A stretch of 64,000 bases of DNA from an uncultured Paraprevotella sp. (GTDB lineage Bacteria; Bacteroidota; Bacteroidia; Bacteroidales; Bacteroidaceae): the NCBI GenBank assembly GCA_910586505.1, contig CAJUGV010000003.1, positions 191,541-255,540 of the forward strand, written 5' to 3'. Made by a program: the position numbers and the translations under genes. The notes below the pieces were generated by a model. The model saw only the letters and a list, made by a program, of their open reading frames with translations, was not told the origin of the DNA and did not search any database. This document shows positions 51,659-61,630 of the stretch, in pieces; the first letter of the stretch is position 1; the number at the start of each line of letters is the position of its first letter.

Positions 51659-52810
51659 ATGTCAGCTGTTATCATCAAAAAAATATCGTCACGCTGTGAT
51701 TTGAAAACTTTTATCCGTTTCAATCACAAGTTGTACAAAAATTGTCCCTACGCTGTGCCCGACTTTTTGGAAGATACACTCGATACTTTCAATCCCAAAA
51801 AGAACGCAGCTTTCGACTTCTGCGAAGCCGACTATTTCCTGGCCCTGCGCGACGGCAAAACCGTCGGACGCATAGCGGCTATCATCAACCACAAAGCCAA
51901 CCGTACATGGGGCACAAACAACGCACGGTTCGGATGGATAGACTTCACGGACGACCCGGAGGTGAGCCGTGCCCTGCTGGACGCCGTCGAAGCATGGGGA
52001 CGTGAACGGGGATGCGACAAGCTTGTAGGACCGTTAGGATTCACCGACATGGATCCCGAAGGGATGCTCACGGACGGTTATGACCAACTGAGCACCATGT
52101 CCACCACATACAATTACCCTTATTACCCCGTCCACATGGAACGGCTGGGCTATACCAAAGAAGTAGACTGGGTGGAACGGAAAATTCGCGTGCCGGACAA
52201 CGACCATCAGGCCCACATGGATAAGTATTTCCGTGTGGCGGAGATGAGCGCCAAACGCTACAACCTCCACATACGAAAATTCAAAAATGCCCGCGAAATC
52301 CGGCAAGGCGGATGGGGCCCCAAGATATTCGATGTGGTCAACCGCGCTTATGCCCCACTTTACGGATATTCGGAAATGAACGAACGACAGATCGCACAGT
52401 ATGTCAACACTTACCTCCCTCTTATCGACATGCGGCTCCTCACAGTAGTGGAAGACGCCGAAGGCCGCATCGTGGCTATGGGAGTAGGCATGCCCTCACT
52501 CTCGCGCGCCCTGCAAAAAGCAGGCAGCCGCCTCTTCCCTTTCGGATGGTATCATCTGGCCAAGGCCCTTTTCTTCAAACATTCCGACATTATAGACCTG
52601 CTGCTTGTAGCCGTGTTGCCGGAATATCAGAACAAAGGGGTGAATGCCATGCTTTTCGCCGACCTCATTCCCATCTGCCAGAAGATGGGATTTAAATTCG
52701 GAGAAACGCACCCGCAATTGGAAACCAACGAAAAGAGCCAGGGCCAATGGGCTTATCTGGACGCAGAAATACACAAGAAAAGACGCTGTTACCAAAAATC
52801 GCTTAAATAG
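51659..52810 (+). CDS. GNAT-fold acyltransferase-like protein
   Basis: A 383-residue cytoplasmic protein with no signal peptide. Two GNAT-like halves can be suspected: YFLALRDGKTVGRIAAIINH (residues 60-80) and LLLVAVLPEYQNKGVNAMLFADLI (about 308-330), the latter with the acetyl-CoA-binding Q-x-x-G pattern. MDPEGMLTDGYDQLSTMSTTYNYPYY is strongly patterned and family-specific. The substrate is unknown. A -7-like element TATATTTG lies at 51601-51608. The parE gene begins 9 bp after its stop. Confidence 0.8.
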   Translation: MSAVIIKKISSRCDLKTFIRFNHKLYKNCPYAVPDFLEDTLDTFNPKKNAAFDFCEADYFLALRDGKTVGRIAAIINHKANRTWGTNNARFGWIDFTDDPEVSRALLDAVEAWGRERGCDKLVGPLGFTDMDPEGMLTDGYDQLSTMSTTYNYPYYPVHMERLGYTKEVDWVERKIRVPDNDHQAHMDKYFRVAEMSAKRYNLHIRKFKNAREIRQGGWGPKIFDVVNRAYAPLYGYSEMNERQIAQYVNTYLPLIDMRLLTVVEDAEGRIVAMGVGMPSLSRALQKAGSRLFPFGWYHLAKALFFKHSDIIDLLLVAVLPEYQNKGVNAMLFADLIPICQKMGFKFGETHPQLETNEKSQGQWAYLDAEIHKKRRCYQKSLK

Positions 52811-52819
52811 GAACGCACC

Positions 52820-54778
52820 ATGGCTGAAGAAGAGAAACCCAACGAAGAACAAATTGTCACGGCATATACCGAAGAACACATCCGGCATTTGTCGGACATG
52901 GAGCACATCCGCACACGACCGGGCATGTATATCGGCAAACTCGGCGACGGCTCGCATGCCGAAGACGGTATCTACGTACTGCTGAAAGAAGTGATAGACA
53001 ACAGTATCGACGAATTTAAAATGCACGCAGGACGCCGGATTGAAATCACCGTAGAGGAAGGACTGCGCGTCAGCGTGCGCGACTATGGCCGCGGCATCCC
53101 CTTAGGCAAACTGATCGAAGCCGTAAGCATGCTCAACACCGGCGGCAAATACGACTCCAAGGCATTCAAGAAAAGCGTGGGCCTGAACGGAGTGGGCGTG
53201 AAAGCCGTCAATGCGCTTAGCGCACATTTCGAAGTACGCAGTCACCGCGACGGAGAAATGCGGTGCGCCACATTCGAACGGGGCATCCTGACGGGAGAGC
53301 ACAGCGAAGCCACGACAGATGAAAACGGAACTTACATCTACTTCGAACCGGACAGTACCCTGTTCCGCAATTATTCGTTCCGCACCGAATTCATTGAGAC
53401 GATGCTCCGCAATTACACCTACCTGAACACAGGACTCACCATCATGTTCAACGGCCGCCGCATCCATTCACGCAACGGACTGGTAGATCTCCTCAATGAC
53501 AACATGACCAACGACGGACTCTACCCCATCGTCCATCTCAAGGGAGAGGATATCGAGATTGCCTTTACCCATACAGGACAATACGGTGAAGAATATTATT
53601 CTTTTGTAAACGGCCAGCACACCACACAGGGCGGTACGCACCAAAGTGCTTTCAAAAAACACATTGCCGAGACCATCAAAGATTTCTCCGGCAAGAACTT
53701 CGACTACGGAGATATCCGCAACGGCTTGGTGGCTGCCATCGCCGTCAACATCGAGGAACCGCTCTTCGAAAGCCAGACCAAAATAAAACTCGGGTCGCTC
53801 ACCACCATACCCGACGGAGGTATGAGCATAGACAAGTTCGTGGGCGACTTCGTGAAAGAACAGGTGGACAACTACCTCCACAAAAACACGGACATTGCCG
53901 ACATCATCATTCAGAAAATCACGGAGAACGAGAAAGAACGCAAGGCCATTGCCGGCGTGACGAAACTGGCACGCGAACGGGCAAAGAAAGCCAACCTGCA
54001 CAACCGCAAACTGCGCGACTGCCGCATTCATCTCAACGACGCCAAAGGCGAGATGAAAGAAGAAAGCAGCATTTTCATTACCGAAGGCGACTCGGCAAGC
54101 GGAAGTATCACCAAAAGCCGCGATGTGACGACACAGGCCGTATTCAGTCTGCGCGGCAAACCGCTCAACTGTTTCGGACTGACCAAGAAAGTGGTATATG
54201 AAAACGAGGAGTTCAACCTTCTGCAAGCCGCACTCAACATTGAAGACGGCTTGGACGGACTGCGCTACAACAAAGTAATCGTAGCCACCGATGCCGACGT
54301 CGACGGCATGCACATCCGCCTGCTGATGATCACGTTCTTTCTCCAGTTCTTCCCCGAACTCATTAAAAAGGGACATGTCTACATCCTTCAGACTCCCCTT
54401 TTCCGTGTGCGTAACCGCAAGAGCAAAATCGGAAAGAACCACCTCAAGGCATTGGAAGAAGAAGCCAAGACCAGCAAATCGGACTTCATCACGCGCTACT
54501 GCTATTCCGACGAAGAACGCATAGCTGCCATCGAGGCTCTCGGTCCCGACCCTGAAATCACCCGGTTCAAAGGTCTTGGAGAAATCTCGCCCGATGAATT
54601 CAAACATTTTATCGGACCGGACATCCGTCTGGAACAGGTGTCTCTCCACAAGAGCGATCAAGTGAAAGAACTGCTCGAATACTATATGGGAAAGAACACC
54701 ATGGAGCGACAAAACTTCATCATTAACAACCTGGTCATCGAAGAGGACCGCACAGAAGAGGAAGACAATGCCATCTAA
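52820..54778 (+). CDS. parE: DNA topoisomerase IV subunit B
   Basis: ATPase subunit of a type IIA topoisomerase (652 residues). The GHKL ATPase has KEVIDNSIDEF (Glu/Asn), VRDYGRGIPLGK and NTGGKYDSKAFKKSVGLNGVGVKAVNALS; the transducer and TOPRIM domains follow with ITEGDSASGS (EGDSA) and ATDADVDGMHIRLL. Bacteroidetes GyrB and ParE are close; the NAYTEEHIRHLSDMEHIRTRPGMYIGKLGDG-type start and the next gene coaD fit ParE of Bacteroides, so I favour topo IV. It overlaps coaD by 11 bases. Confidence 0.93.
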   Translation: MAEEEKPNEEQIVTAYTEEHIRHLSDMEHIRTRPGMYIGKLGDGSHAEDGIYVLLKEVIDNSIDEFKMHAGRRIEITVEEGLRVSVRDYGRGIPLGKLIEAVSMLNTGGKYDSKAFKKSVGLNGVGVKAVNALSAHFEVRSHRDGEMRCATFERGILTGEHSEATTDENGTYIYFEPDSTLFRNYSFRTEFIETMLRNYTYLNTGLTIMFNGRRIHSRNGLVDLLNDNMTNDGLYPIVHLKGEDIEIAFTHTGQYGEEYYSFVNGQHTTQGGTHQSAFKKHIAETIKDFSGKNFDYGDIRNGLVAAIAVNIEEPLFESQTKIKLGSLTTIPDGGMSIDKFVGDFVKEQVDNYLHKNTDIADIIIQKITENEKERKAIAGVTKLARERAKKANLHNRKLRDCRIHLNDAKGEMKEESSIFITEGDSASGSITKSRDVTTQAVFSLRGKPLNCFGLTKKVVYENEEFNLLQAALNIEDGLDGLRYNKVIVATDADVDGMHIRLLMITFFLQFFPELIKKGHVYILQTPLFRVRNRKSKIGKNHLKALEEEAKTSKSDFITRYCYSDEERIAAIEALGPDPEITRFKGLGEISPDEFKHFIGPDIRLEQVSLHKSDQVKELLEYYMGKNTMERQNFIINNLVIEEDRTEEEDNAI

Positions 54779-55247
54779 TGATTCTCCAGCTACAAGAACC
54801 GCCGTTTTCCCCGGCAGCTTCGACCCTTTCACCAAAGGACACGAGTCGGTGCTGAGACGCGGATTGCAATTGTTCGACCGTATCGTCATCGGTGTGGGCA
54901 TCAATGAACAAAAACATAGCGGACGGTGTGCCGAACAGCGCATTGCAGCCCTCCGCAAGCTCTTTGCCAAGGAAGAACGCATTGAGGTGGAGGGATACGC
55001 CGACCTGACCGTAGACTTTGCCGCACGGCATCACGCGCGCTTCATCCTGCGCGGCATCCGCTCCGTCAAAGACTATGAGTATGAATTGAACATCGCCGAC
55101 CTCAACCGACGGCTGGCCGGTGTGGAGACCGTCTTTTTGTTTTCCGAACCGGAATGGGCCTGCATCAGTTCATCGGTCGTAAAAGAACTCATGCACTTCG
55201 GCAAAGACATTACGCCTTACTTGCCCGAAGGACTGGAATACGAATAA
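54768..55247 (+). CDS. coaD: Phosphopantetheine adenylyltransferase
   Basis: Adenylates 4'-phosphopantetheine, the penultimate step of coenzyme A synthesis. The 159-residue protein has AVFPGSFDPFTKGHESVLRRGLQLFD (the T/HxGH nucleotidyltransferase motif at about 18-25), FILRGIRSVKDYEYELNIADLNR and the C-terminal ISSSVVKEL. The ATG lies 11 bases inside the end of parE, suggesting coupling. Length is normal for the family. Confidence 0.96.
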   Translation: MPSNDSPATRTAVFPGSFDPFTKGHESVLRRGLQLFDRIVIGVGINEQKHSGRCAEQRIAALRKLFAKEERIEVEGYADLTVDFAARHHARFILRGIRSVKDYEYELNIADLNRRLAGVETVFLFSEPEWACISSSVVKELMHFGKDITPYLPEGLEYE

Positions 55248-55267
55248 ACAACACAACACACAACATC

Positions 55268-56842
55268 ATGAAAAAAACTTTATGGGTAGCCCTGCTGCTC
55301 TGTCTGTCGTGTACTGCGGTGGCACAACGCAGCGGAAATATGTCGAAAACCGAAGAGTCCATGCGCAAGCTCGCCATGGCACAACTGGCCATCAGCAGTC
55401 TGTACGTGGACAGTGTGGACGAAGTGAGACTGACGGAAGACGCCATCAACGGCATGCTCTCCAAACTGGATCCTCACTCTTCATATACCAACGCCGAAGA
55501 GACCAAAAGAATGAACGAGCCGCTGCAAGGCAACTTCGACGGTATCGGCGTGCAGTTCAACATGCTGGAGGATACGCTTGTCGTCATACAACCCGTATCG
55601 AAAGGCCCATCGGAGAGAGTAGGCATACTCGCGGGAGACCGCATCATCAGTGTGAACGATACCGCCATCGCCGGCGTCAAGATGAGCCGCGAGGAAATCA
55701 TGCGCCGCCTGCGCGGTCCGCGCGACACGAAAGTGAAGTTGGGCGTAGTGCGCAAAGGTATCCGCGAAAGACTGGATTTCACGGTCACACGCGACAAGAT
55801 TCCGGTATCTACCGTAGACGCCGCGTTCATGCTCACACCGACCACCGGACTGATACGCCTGTCCAGTTTCGGCAGCACAAGCCACGACGAAATGACGAAA
55901 GCCATCAAAGACTTACAGCTGAAAGGCATGAAGGATCTGATTCTGGACTTGCAGCAGAACGGAGGCGGCTATATGGACGCAGCCACCACTATTGCCGGCG
56001 AGTTCCTGCAAAAAAACGACCTGATTGTCTACACCAAAGGATTGCGCACACCCTACCGCGAGTTCCGCGCCCAGGGCGCCGGTCTGTTCCGTGAGGGGAG
56101 AATCATTGTGTTGGTAGACGAATATTCGGCCTCAGCCTCGGAAATTGTTTCGGGTGCCATACAGGATCAGGACCGCGGTCTTGTTGTGGGACGCCGCACT
56201 TTCGGCAAAGGACTGGTGCAGAAACCTTTCATGCTGCCGGACAACTCCATGATACGCCTCACCGTGGCGCGCTATTACACACCCAGCGGCCGCTGCATAC
56301 AGAAACCTTATACGAAAGGCGAGAAATCGAAATACAATATGGACGTCATCGACCGCTATAACCACGGCGAACTGACGAATGCCGACAGCATCCACCTTGC
56401 CGATTCCCTGAAATACAAGACGCTGCGCGAAGGCCGCACCGTGTATGGAGGCGGAGGCATCATGCCCGACTATTTCATCCCGCTGGACACCACAAGGTTC
56501 ACCAAGTATCACCGCGAACTGACAGCCAAAGGCGCCATCATCAACGCCAGCCTGAAATATATCGACAAGCACCGCAAGCAGCTGCACCGCGAATACAGCT
56601 CGTTCGACAAGTTCCGCATGCGTTTCAACGTGCCGGAAGAACTGACCGCCCTTGTTGTTGCGGAAGGGGAGAAAGAAGGCGTGAAACCCAAAAACGATGA
56701 AGAGATGCAGGCCACGCTGCCGGAGCTGAAGAAACAACTGAAAGCCTTGATAGCACGCGACATCTGGGATATGTCCGAATACTTTGCCATCATGTATGAA
56801 GACAATCCTTTCGTCAAGAAGGCACTGGAACTGCTGGATTAG
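55268..56842 (+). CDS. C-terminal processing peptidase (S41, CtpA-like)
   Basis: A 524-residue periplasmic serine protease. Signal peptide at residues 1-19 (TAVA-Q). A PDZ domain (about 90-170: VSKGPSERVGILAGDRIISVNDTAIAGV) is followed by the tail-specific protease domain with Ser in VDEYSASASEIVSGA (about 300) and Lys in RRTFGKGLVQKPF (about 325), the Ser-Lys dyad. LDLQQNGGGYMDAA is also diagnostic. It starts 20 bp after coaD; a longer frame from 55154 lies inside coaD. A strong terminator follows. Confidence 0.94.
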   Translation: MKKTLWVALLLCLSCTAVAQRSGNMSKTEESMRKLAMAQLAISSLYVDSVDEVRLTEDAINGMLSKLDPHSSYTNAEETKRMNEPLQGNFDGIGVQFNMLEDTLVVIQPVSKGPSERVGILAGDRIISVNDTAIAGVKMSREEIMRRLRGPRDTKVKLGVVRKGIRERLDFTVTRDKIPVSTVDAAFMLTPTTGLIRLSSFGSTSHDEMTKAIKDLQLKGMKDLILDLQQNGGGYMDAATTIAGEFLQKNDLIVYTKGLRTPYREFRAQGAGLFREGRIIVLVDEYSASASEIVSGAIQDQDRGLVVGRRTFGKGLVQKPFMLPDNSMIRLTVARYYTPSGRCIQKPYTKGEKSKYNMDVIDRYNHGELTNADSIHLADSLKYKTLREGRTVYGGGGIMPDYFIPLDTTRFTKYHRELTAKGAIINASLKYIDKHRKQLHREYSSFDKFRMRFNVPEELTALVVAEGEKEGVKPKNDEEMQATLPELKKQLKALIARDIWDMSEYFAIMYEDNPFVKKALELLD

Positions 56843-56865
56843 ACAAGAGATGCAGCGTCAGCCGA

Positions 56866-56916
56866 AAAAACCGCGCCGGAAGCAGATTGAATCTGTCTTC
56901 CGGCGCGGTTTTTATT
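56866..56916. terminator. Bidirectional terminator between S41 peptidase and GH31 genes
   Basis: A perfect 16-bp GC-rich stem (56867-56882 and 56897-56912) with a 14-base loop is flanked by A- and T-runs; it serves the rightward peptidase gene and lies 25 bp past the leftward GH31 stop. Confidence 0.9.
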
Positions 56917-56936
56917 TTCCGGTCGTCAGGACCGCA

Positions 56937-59378
56937 TCAGAGCTTCACATTCATGCTCTTCCCGTCATAATGTACCGTCTTTCCGGTTCCGTCGGGTAGA
57001 ACGATACGGAAATTCCTCTCGGCAATCATGCCTTCATAGCTTCCCGTACGCTTTCCGATAGTCAGGCGGCGTGAAGAGTCGTCCCAAGACAAAGGAATTT
57101 CAGTATAAGCCCCTTTCTCATAGTTGTAGTTGTCGAACTCGTCTTCATAGAGCGTGAAACTTCCGTCTGCTCCGGGATATACGCGCAATACCAGCTCATC
57201 CCACGGCTTTTCGGTGGCATACTGCACATCCGGCCCCAGAGGCACAATGCTTCCGGCTCTGACATAAAGCGGAAAGATGTCCAATGTCGTCTCGCAGTCC
57301 ACCTCCTGCCCTCCGCGCTCTTTCTTGCCGGTCCAGAAATTATACCAGCTTGCGCCTTCGGGCAAATATACTTTGGCCGCTTTCTTTTCGGTGAAATCCA
57401 CAGGACCGCCCTTGTCGTCCGTTCCTTTGTTTTCCTTGTTCCATCCGGTATTCTCGTCCATTCTCACTACCTTCTCCGTGGTATACTGCGCATGCAGCAC
57501 CGGCGCCACAAGGAAAGCCTTGCCGAACATATACTCATCATTCCTGTCCCATCCTTTCTTATCTTTCGGGAAATCCATCACCAGAGCGCGCATGAACGTA
57601 GACTGGCGGTGTGTCACATCCCACGAAGTAGAGTAAATATAAGGCAGGAGGGAGTAGCGCAACCGTATGGCCTTCTCGATGGCATCGTATACCGTCTCAC
57701 CCTTGCGGCCGAACTCGTATATCTCGCGCGGCGTGTCGGTACCATGCGAACGCATCATGGGCGTGAACACACCGAACTGCAACCAACGTACAAAAAGTTC
57801 CTGGAAAAGAGGATTCCTCGGCGCCGATCCCGGACGTCCGTTGAAATTATACTGGCCGGCAAAGAAACCGCCGATGTCATGATTCCACTGCGGCATACCG
57901 CAAAGCGAGAAGTTCAGACCGGCCGGCACCTGTTTGCGCAAGTTCTCCCACGAGGAACCCACATCGCCGCTCCACACGCTGGAACCGTAGCGCTGTTGTC
58001 CCACCAGACCGGAACGTGTCAGAATGAACACACGCTTGTCCGAAGTGGCGGCACGCTGGTGGTCCGACACACCGCCCACCGTCATAAGCGGATAGGCATT
58101 ACGCACCTTGCGGAATGAGCCGAGCCATGTCTTCACGTCATAATCACCGGGCTTGATACTCAGATGGTCCGGTTCGGTGGAGTCCATCCACCAGGCATCC
58201 ATTCCATACTTGAAGATTCCGTTATTGAGGTACTTCCAATAAATGTCGCGTGCCTCCGGATTGTAAGGATCATACGCCCGCACTCCCGAAGGATAGGCCT
58301 TGATAGGAGGCCACGCATCCATTCCCGATTCCGGCCACGTTGAAAATTCCAGAAGCATACCTTTAGGCTTCAGCTCACGATAAGGTTTCGTGGCCGGACC
58401 GAAAGAAGACCAGATGGAAATAGCCATATGAGCGTTCATCGCATGCACGTCGTCCAGCATCTGCTGCGGACGGGGATACAAGGGATTGGTAAAGTCCATG
58501 GCATTCCACAGATAGTTGTGTCCCCAATACTGCCAGTCCTGGATGATACCGTCCAGGGGTACGCCCAGATCGCGGTATTTACGCACCACTCCGACCACTT
58601 CGTCCTGACTTTTATAGCGTTCCTTGCTTTGCCAGAATCCATACGTCCACAACGGGAACATAGGTACTTCACCGGTCAGATGGCGCAAACAGGCCACTAC
58701 CCCGTCGGCATTGCCGCCATACATGAAATAATAGTCCATGCAATCACCCACCTCCGAACGGAACGAGGTCCCCGTCTCGTCGTCCGTGAACATAGTCGGC
58801 GAATAATTGTCCCAGAACAGACCGTAGCCTTTTGTTGACTGGAATACCGGACTCACGTCTTCAAGATTCGTCTGTATCAGGTTCTTCTTCAGGCCACGCA
58901 ACGACATTTTGCCGTTCTGAAACTGCCCGAGACCGTAAATGGCCTCTTCCTTGTCCAACCGGAAAGACTGATATACGTTGAAAGTCGGGGTTCCGGCATC
59001 ATTAAAAGGTATGAACATGCTGTCCACAGCCTGTTCTTTCAGCAATTCGCTTCCCGAAGCGGTCTTATAGGAAATCACTCCGGATGCCGTATTGAGGCTT
59101 ACGCGCAGTTTCTTACTTTCGAGCACCACATGGCCGTTCTTCTCTCCGGCCTTGAAACTCACCTCCTCCGGACTGGCCGTCACCGACAAGCTTTGCTTCT
59201 CCACGGTCTTTCCCGCCGGTGTCTTCACCACCCGTACTACCGAAGGTGTGAAAAACTGCACTTCGACATCGACACCGTTCACCGTAGTACGGATACCGTG
59301 CGTCGTTTTCTGATAGCTTTGGGCCGACAGCCATGCCGCGCAAAGCAAGCCTCCCAAGGTTAACATCGTTTTCTTCAT
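56937..59378 (-). CDS. Secreted GH31 alpha-xylosidase/alpha-glucosidase
   Basis: An 813-residue family 31 retaining alpha-glycosidase with signal peptide (1-19, WLSA-Q). N-terminal beta-sandwich, then the (beta/alpha)8 barrel with the nucleophile Asp in MDAWWMDSTEPDH (about 395) and the acid/base Asp in SVWSGDVGSSWENL (about 465). WWMDSTEPD is commonly seen in xyloglucan alpha-xylosidase-like members, but glucosidase activity is also possible. The C-terminus has a DUF5110-like beta domain (VLRVYPGADGSFTLYEDEFDNYNYEKG). It is downstream of the GH97 gene, with a -7-like box (TATCTTTG, 59422-59415) between them. Confidence 0.93.
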   Translation of the reverse strand: MKKTMLTLGGLLCAAWLSAQSYQKTTHGIRTTVNGVDVEVQFFTPSVVRVVKTPAGKTVEKQSLSVTASPEEVSFKAGEKNGHVVLESKKLRVSLNTASGVISYKTASGSELLKEQAVDSMFIPFNDAGTPTFNVYQSFRLDKEEAIYGLGQFQNGKMSLRGLKKNLIQTNLEDVSPVFQSTKGYGLFWDNYSPTMFTDDETGTSFRSEVGDCMDYYFMYGGNADGVVACLRHLTGEVPMFPLWTYGFWQSKERYKSQDEVVGVVRKYRDLGVPLDGIIQDWQYWGHNYLWNAMDFTNPLYPRPQQMLDDVHAMNAHMAISIWSSFGPATKPYRELKPKGMLLEFSTWPESGMDAWPPIKAYPSGVRAYDPYNPEARDIYWKYLNNGIFKYGMDAWWMDSTEPDHLSIKPGDYDVKTWLGSFRKVRNAYPLMTVGGVSDHQRAATSDKRVFILTRSGLVGQQRYGSSVWSGDVGSSWENLRKQVPAGLNFSLCGMPQWNHDIGGFFAGQYNFNGRPGSAPRNPLFQELFVRWLQFGVFTPMMRSHGTDTPREIYEFGRKGETVYDAIEKAIRLRYSLLPYIYSTSWDVTHRQSTFMRALVMDFPKDKKGWDRNDEYMFGKAFLVAPVLHAQYTTEKVVRMDENTGWNKENKGTDDKGGPVDFTEKKAAKVYLPEGASWYNFWTGKKERGGQEVDCETTLDIFPLYVRAGSIVPLGPDVQYATEKPWDELVLRVYPGADGSFTLYEDEFDNYNYEKGAYTEIPLSWDDSSRRLTIGKRTGSYEGMIAERNFRIVLPDGTGKTVHYDGKSMNVKL

Positions 59379-59501
59379 ATTCTTTTCTTTTTAATAAGAG
59401 ATTGCATGATACTGCAAAGATACACCGCCAAACGGCTTCAAGCGGAACAACTATGTTGAAAAGGACAACAATCATGTTGATTTCCGCATGCCGTCTACGA
59501 T

Positions 59502-61448
59502 TCAGCCCACTATCAGCACACCGCCGTTGCAGGGAATCGTCACCTTGAGGGTCTGTTTGCGGCCCAGTTTCGCAGACTTCACGGAACCTTGCAGGCCGGC
59601 GTCGTCGGCATATACCTGCAACTCCGTACCGGCCGTCCACATAGGCAGCGCAATTTCGGTCTTCAAGGTCTCCTTCTGCGCGTTCACACCGGCCACGTAC
59701 CACTTGTCGCCGTGACGGCGCGCCAGAATGACGTAGCGGCCGGGATAGCCGTCAATGAAACGCACATCGTCCCATGTCGAAGGTACGTGTTTCATGAAAT
59801 CCACCGCCCATGCCGGAGCATCTGTCAGATTGTTCGGTGCCAGCGCGAAATGCTGTACGGAAGACTGGAAGAGCACTGCCGTGGCCAACGCATATACATC
59901 CGACGTGACACGGCGGCTTCCTCCGGGCGCATTTTTCACATTATAGTATTTGTTCAGCGCACTGCCACCGAAATCCATGCTGCCCACCGCATTGCGTATG
60001 AACGGATGCAGACAGGCATTGAAAGCCTCGGCATCGCAGCTTTCCTGTGTGAAGTTCAGGTTTTCACTGGCCAGTACAGCTTCGCTTGCCACAAAGTTGG
60101 GATACATCCGTTCCCATCCGCGCGGCAACGTACAGCCATGGAAGATGACAAGCAGTCCGTAGTCGTTGGCATCGGCCAGAATATCCTCATAAAGCTGCAT
60201 GGTCTGCTGTTTGTCGCTTCCGATAAAGTCTACCTTGATACCGCGGATACCCGTATCCCGCATCCATTTCATTTCACGGCGGCGCACAATCGTATTGTCC
60301 ATACGGCCGCGAGGTCCCTGCGGAGCATCGTTCCAATAACCGTTGGAGTTATACCACAAATAGAGGCCTACTCCCCGCCCGGCGGCATAACGTGCCAGTT
60401 CTGCCGTGCGCTCATACCCCACACGGGTATCCCACCAGGCATCCACCAGCACCGACTCATACCCCATGTCGGCGGCAAAATCCACATAACGCTTCTGCTC
60501 GTCGAAATTCATGCTGTGGTCTCCTCCGATAATCCAGCTCCACGTGCCGCGCCCGTATTTATATGAACGCGAGGGTTCGTAGAGCCGGTTCACCACATCA
60601 TAGGCTATTGTGGTCTCCACCACCGGTGCCAGCGTGCGTCCCAGCGTAATGGTCCGCCAAGGCGTTTCGCCCGGCAAAGCCAGGCCGGGGCATGCCGTAC
60701 CGTTGCCGTTATACTCCCCTTCCTGCGGAAATCCTATCGTATAAAGCCCGCCGGCCTCTCCTATCAGGCGGCTTGCACAGTAGCGGCTGTCCACTCCCGT
60801 CTCCGACACCAGTACCCAGCCGTCGCTGCCTGTACGGAACAGGCAGGGGAAAGTATAGCCGAAACCCAGACCGTTTTTACCCATCGCGTCGTCGACGGTA
60901 TAGGGGGTCTCATAACTTGGATAAGTACGGGCAAATCCGCCCATCGGCGCCACTTGCGGGCAGAGAAAAGTCGTAGTGCCCTGCGGAAACACGAAGCCCG
61001 TGGCCTCTTCCTTCACCACACAGCACAGCGTTTCGCCCTGCGGATACACTCTATATTTAAAGGCCACATCATGGGCCGAGACATGGAACACCACATCGAA
61101 CACCCGTTTTCCGTCATGCAAGAACGGACATACGGCTTCCGTAGCCTCCACATCGACATGGCTGCGCTTTATCGTCGGCAGCTCATAATGTCCCGACACC
61201 GGACGCACGGCGAAGGAACTTTCCTGCAGGGCCATACCTTGCGTAAAATCTCCGGTATTGGTATGCAACCCCAAAGGCGAGGATTTCAGGAACACCACAT
61301 CCTCATAAGTCACATCGTAAACGGGCTTACCGCCTTCATCGGAAACGCTAACCACCAGTTTCCCGTCGGGACTTGCTATCCGCACACGGGCGGCACCGGC
61401 CCCAAGGCATGCACAGCACATACAGACCGAAAGTATCAGTTTTTTCAT
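59502..61448 (-). CDS. Secreted GH97 alpha-glycosidase
   Basis: A 648-residue family 97 enzyme (alpha-glucosidase or alpha-galactosidase) with a signal peptide (1-20, GAGAA). The N-terminal beta-sandwich (25-270) precedes the barrel: WSWIIGGDHSMNFDEQKRYVDFAADMGYESVLVDAWWD, LYLWYNSNGYWND, GIRGIKVDFIGSDKQQTMQLYEDIL and FHGCTLPRGWERMYPNFVASEAVLASEN. An Asp in KVDF where retaining alpha-galactosidases of the family have their nucleophile hints at that group; I am not certain. I start at the ATG at 61448, directly before the signal peptide. It probably heads a pair with the GH31 gene; phased repeats lie upstream. Confidence 0.92.
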   Translation of the reverse strand: MKKLILSVCMCCACLGAGAARVRIASPDGKLVVSVSDEGGKPVYDVTYEDVVFLKSSPLGLHTNTGDFTQGMALQESSFAVRPVSGHYELPTIKRSHVDVEATEAVCPFLHDGKRVFDVVFHVSAHDVAFKYRVYPQGETLCCVVKEEATGFVFPQGTTTFLCPQVAPMGGFARTYPSYETPYTVDDAMGKNGLGFGYTFPCLFRTGSDGWVLVSETGVDSRYCASRLIGEAGGLYTIGFPQEGEYNGNGTACPGLALPGETPWRTITLGRTLAPVVETTIAYDVVNRLYEPSRSYKYGRGTWSWIIGGDHSMNFDEQKRYVDFAADMGYESVLVDAWWDTRVGYERTAELARYAAGRGVGLYLWYNSNGYWNDAPQGPRGRMDNTIVRRREMKWMRDTGIRGIKVDFIGSDKQQTMQLYEDILADANDYGLLVIFHGCTLPRGWERMYPNFVASEAVLASENLNFTQESCDAEAFNACLHPFIRNAVGSMDFGGSALNKYYNVKNAPGGSRRVTSDVYALATAVLFQSSVQHFALAPNNLTDAPAWAVDFMKHVPSTWDDVRFIDGYPGRYVILARRHGDKWYVAGVNAQKETLKTEIALPMWTAGTELQVYADDAGLQGSVKSAKLGRKQTLKVTIPCNGGVLIVG

Positions 61449-61521
61449 TATATCAGTTTTAATCATTAGTTGTAAAATGTTGATCAGGTTGATGTTTTCC
61501 AAAATAAGTTTCAGGACGGAC

Positions 61522-61630
61522 ATTTCCGCTCACCATGCGGAACAGGAGTAGCGGAAAAAACGGTCCGCATGAAAATAAAAAATGATGGGCACGAAATAAA
61601 AAAATGAAGCGCACTAAAAAATCATGCACT
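61522..61630. repeat. GATGCGGA-type repeat cluster upstream of GH97
   Basis: Units: ATGCGGA (61535-61541) facing TCCGCAT (61564-61570), TTTCCGC (61524-61530) facing GCGGAAA (61551-61557), then ATGATGGGCAC (61582-61592), ATGAAGCGCAC (61604-61614) and ATCATGCACTCC (61621-61632). The two direct units are exactly 22 bp apart and embedded in A-runs. It resembles the array upstream of the AraC gene (25689-25763). It lies 75-185 bp upstream of the GH97 start. Confidence 0.5.

Noticed and set aside
53468..54982. Leftward 504-codon frame
   Set aside because: It is antisense to parE and coaD; long antisense frames are expected from the codon bias of this region.
59589..60566. Rightward 325-codon frame
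   Set aside because: It is antisense to the GH97 gene and has no domain or ribosome binding site.
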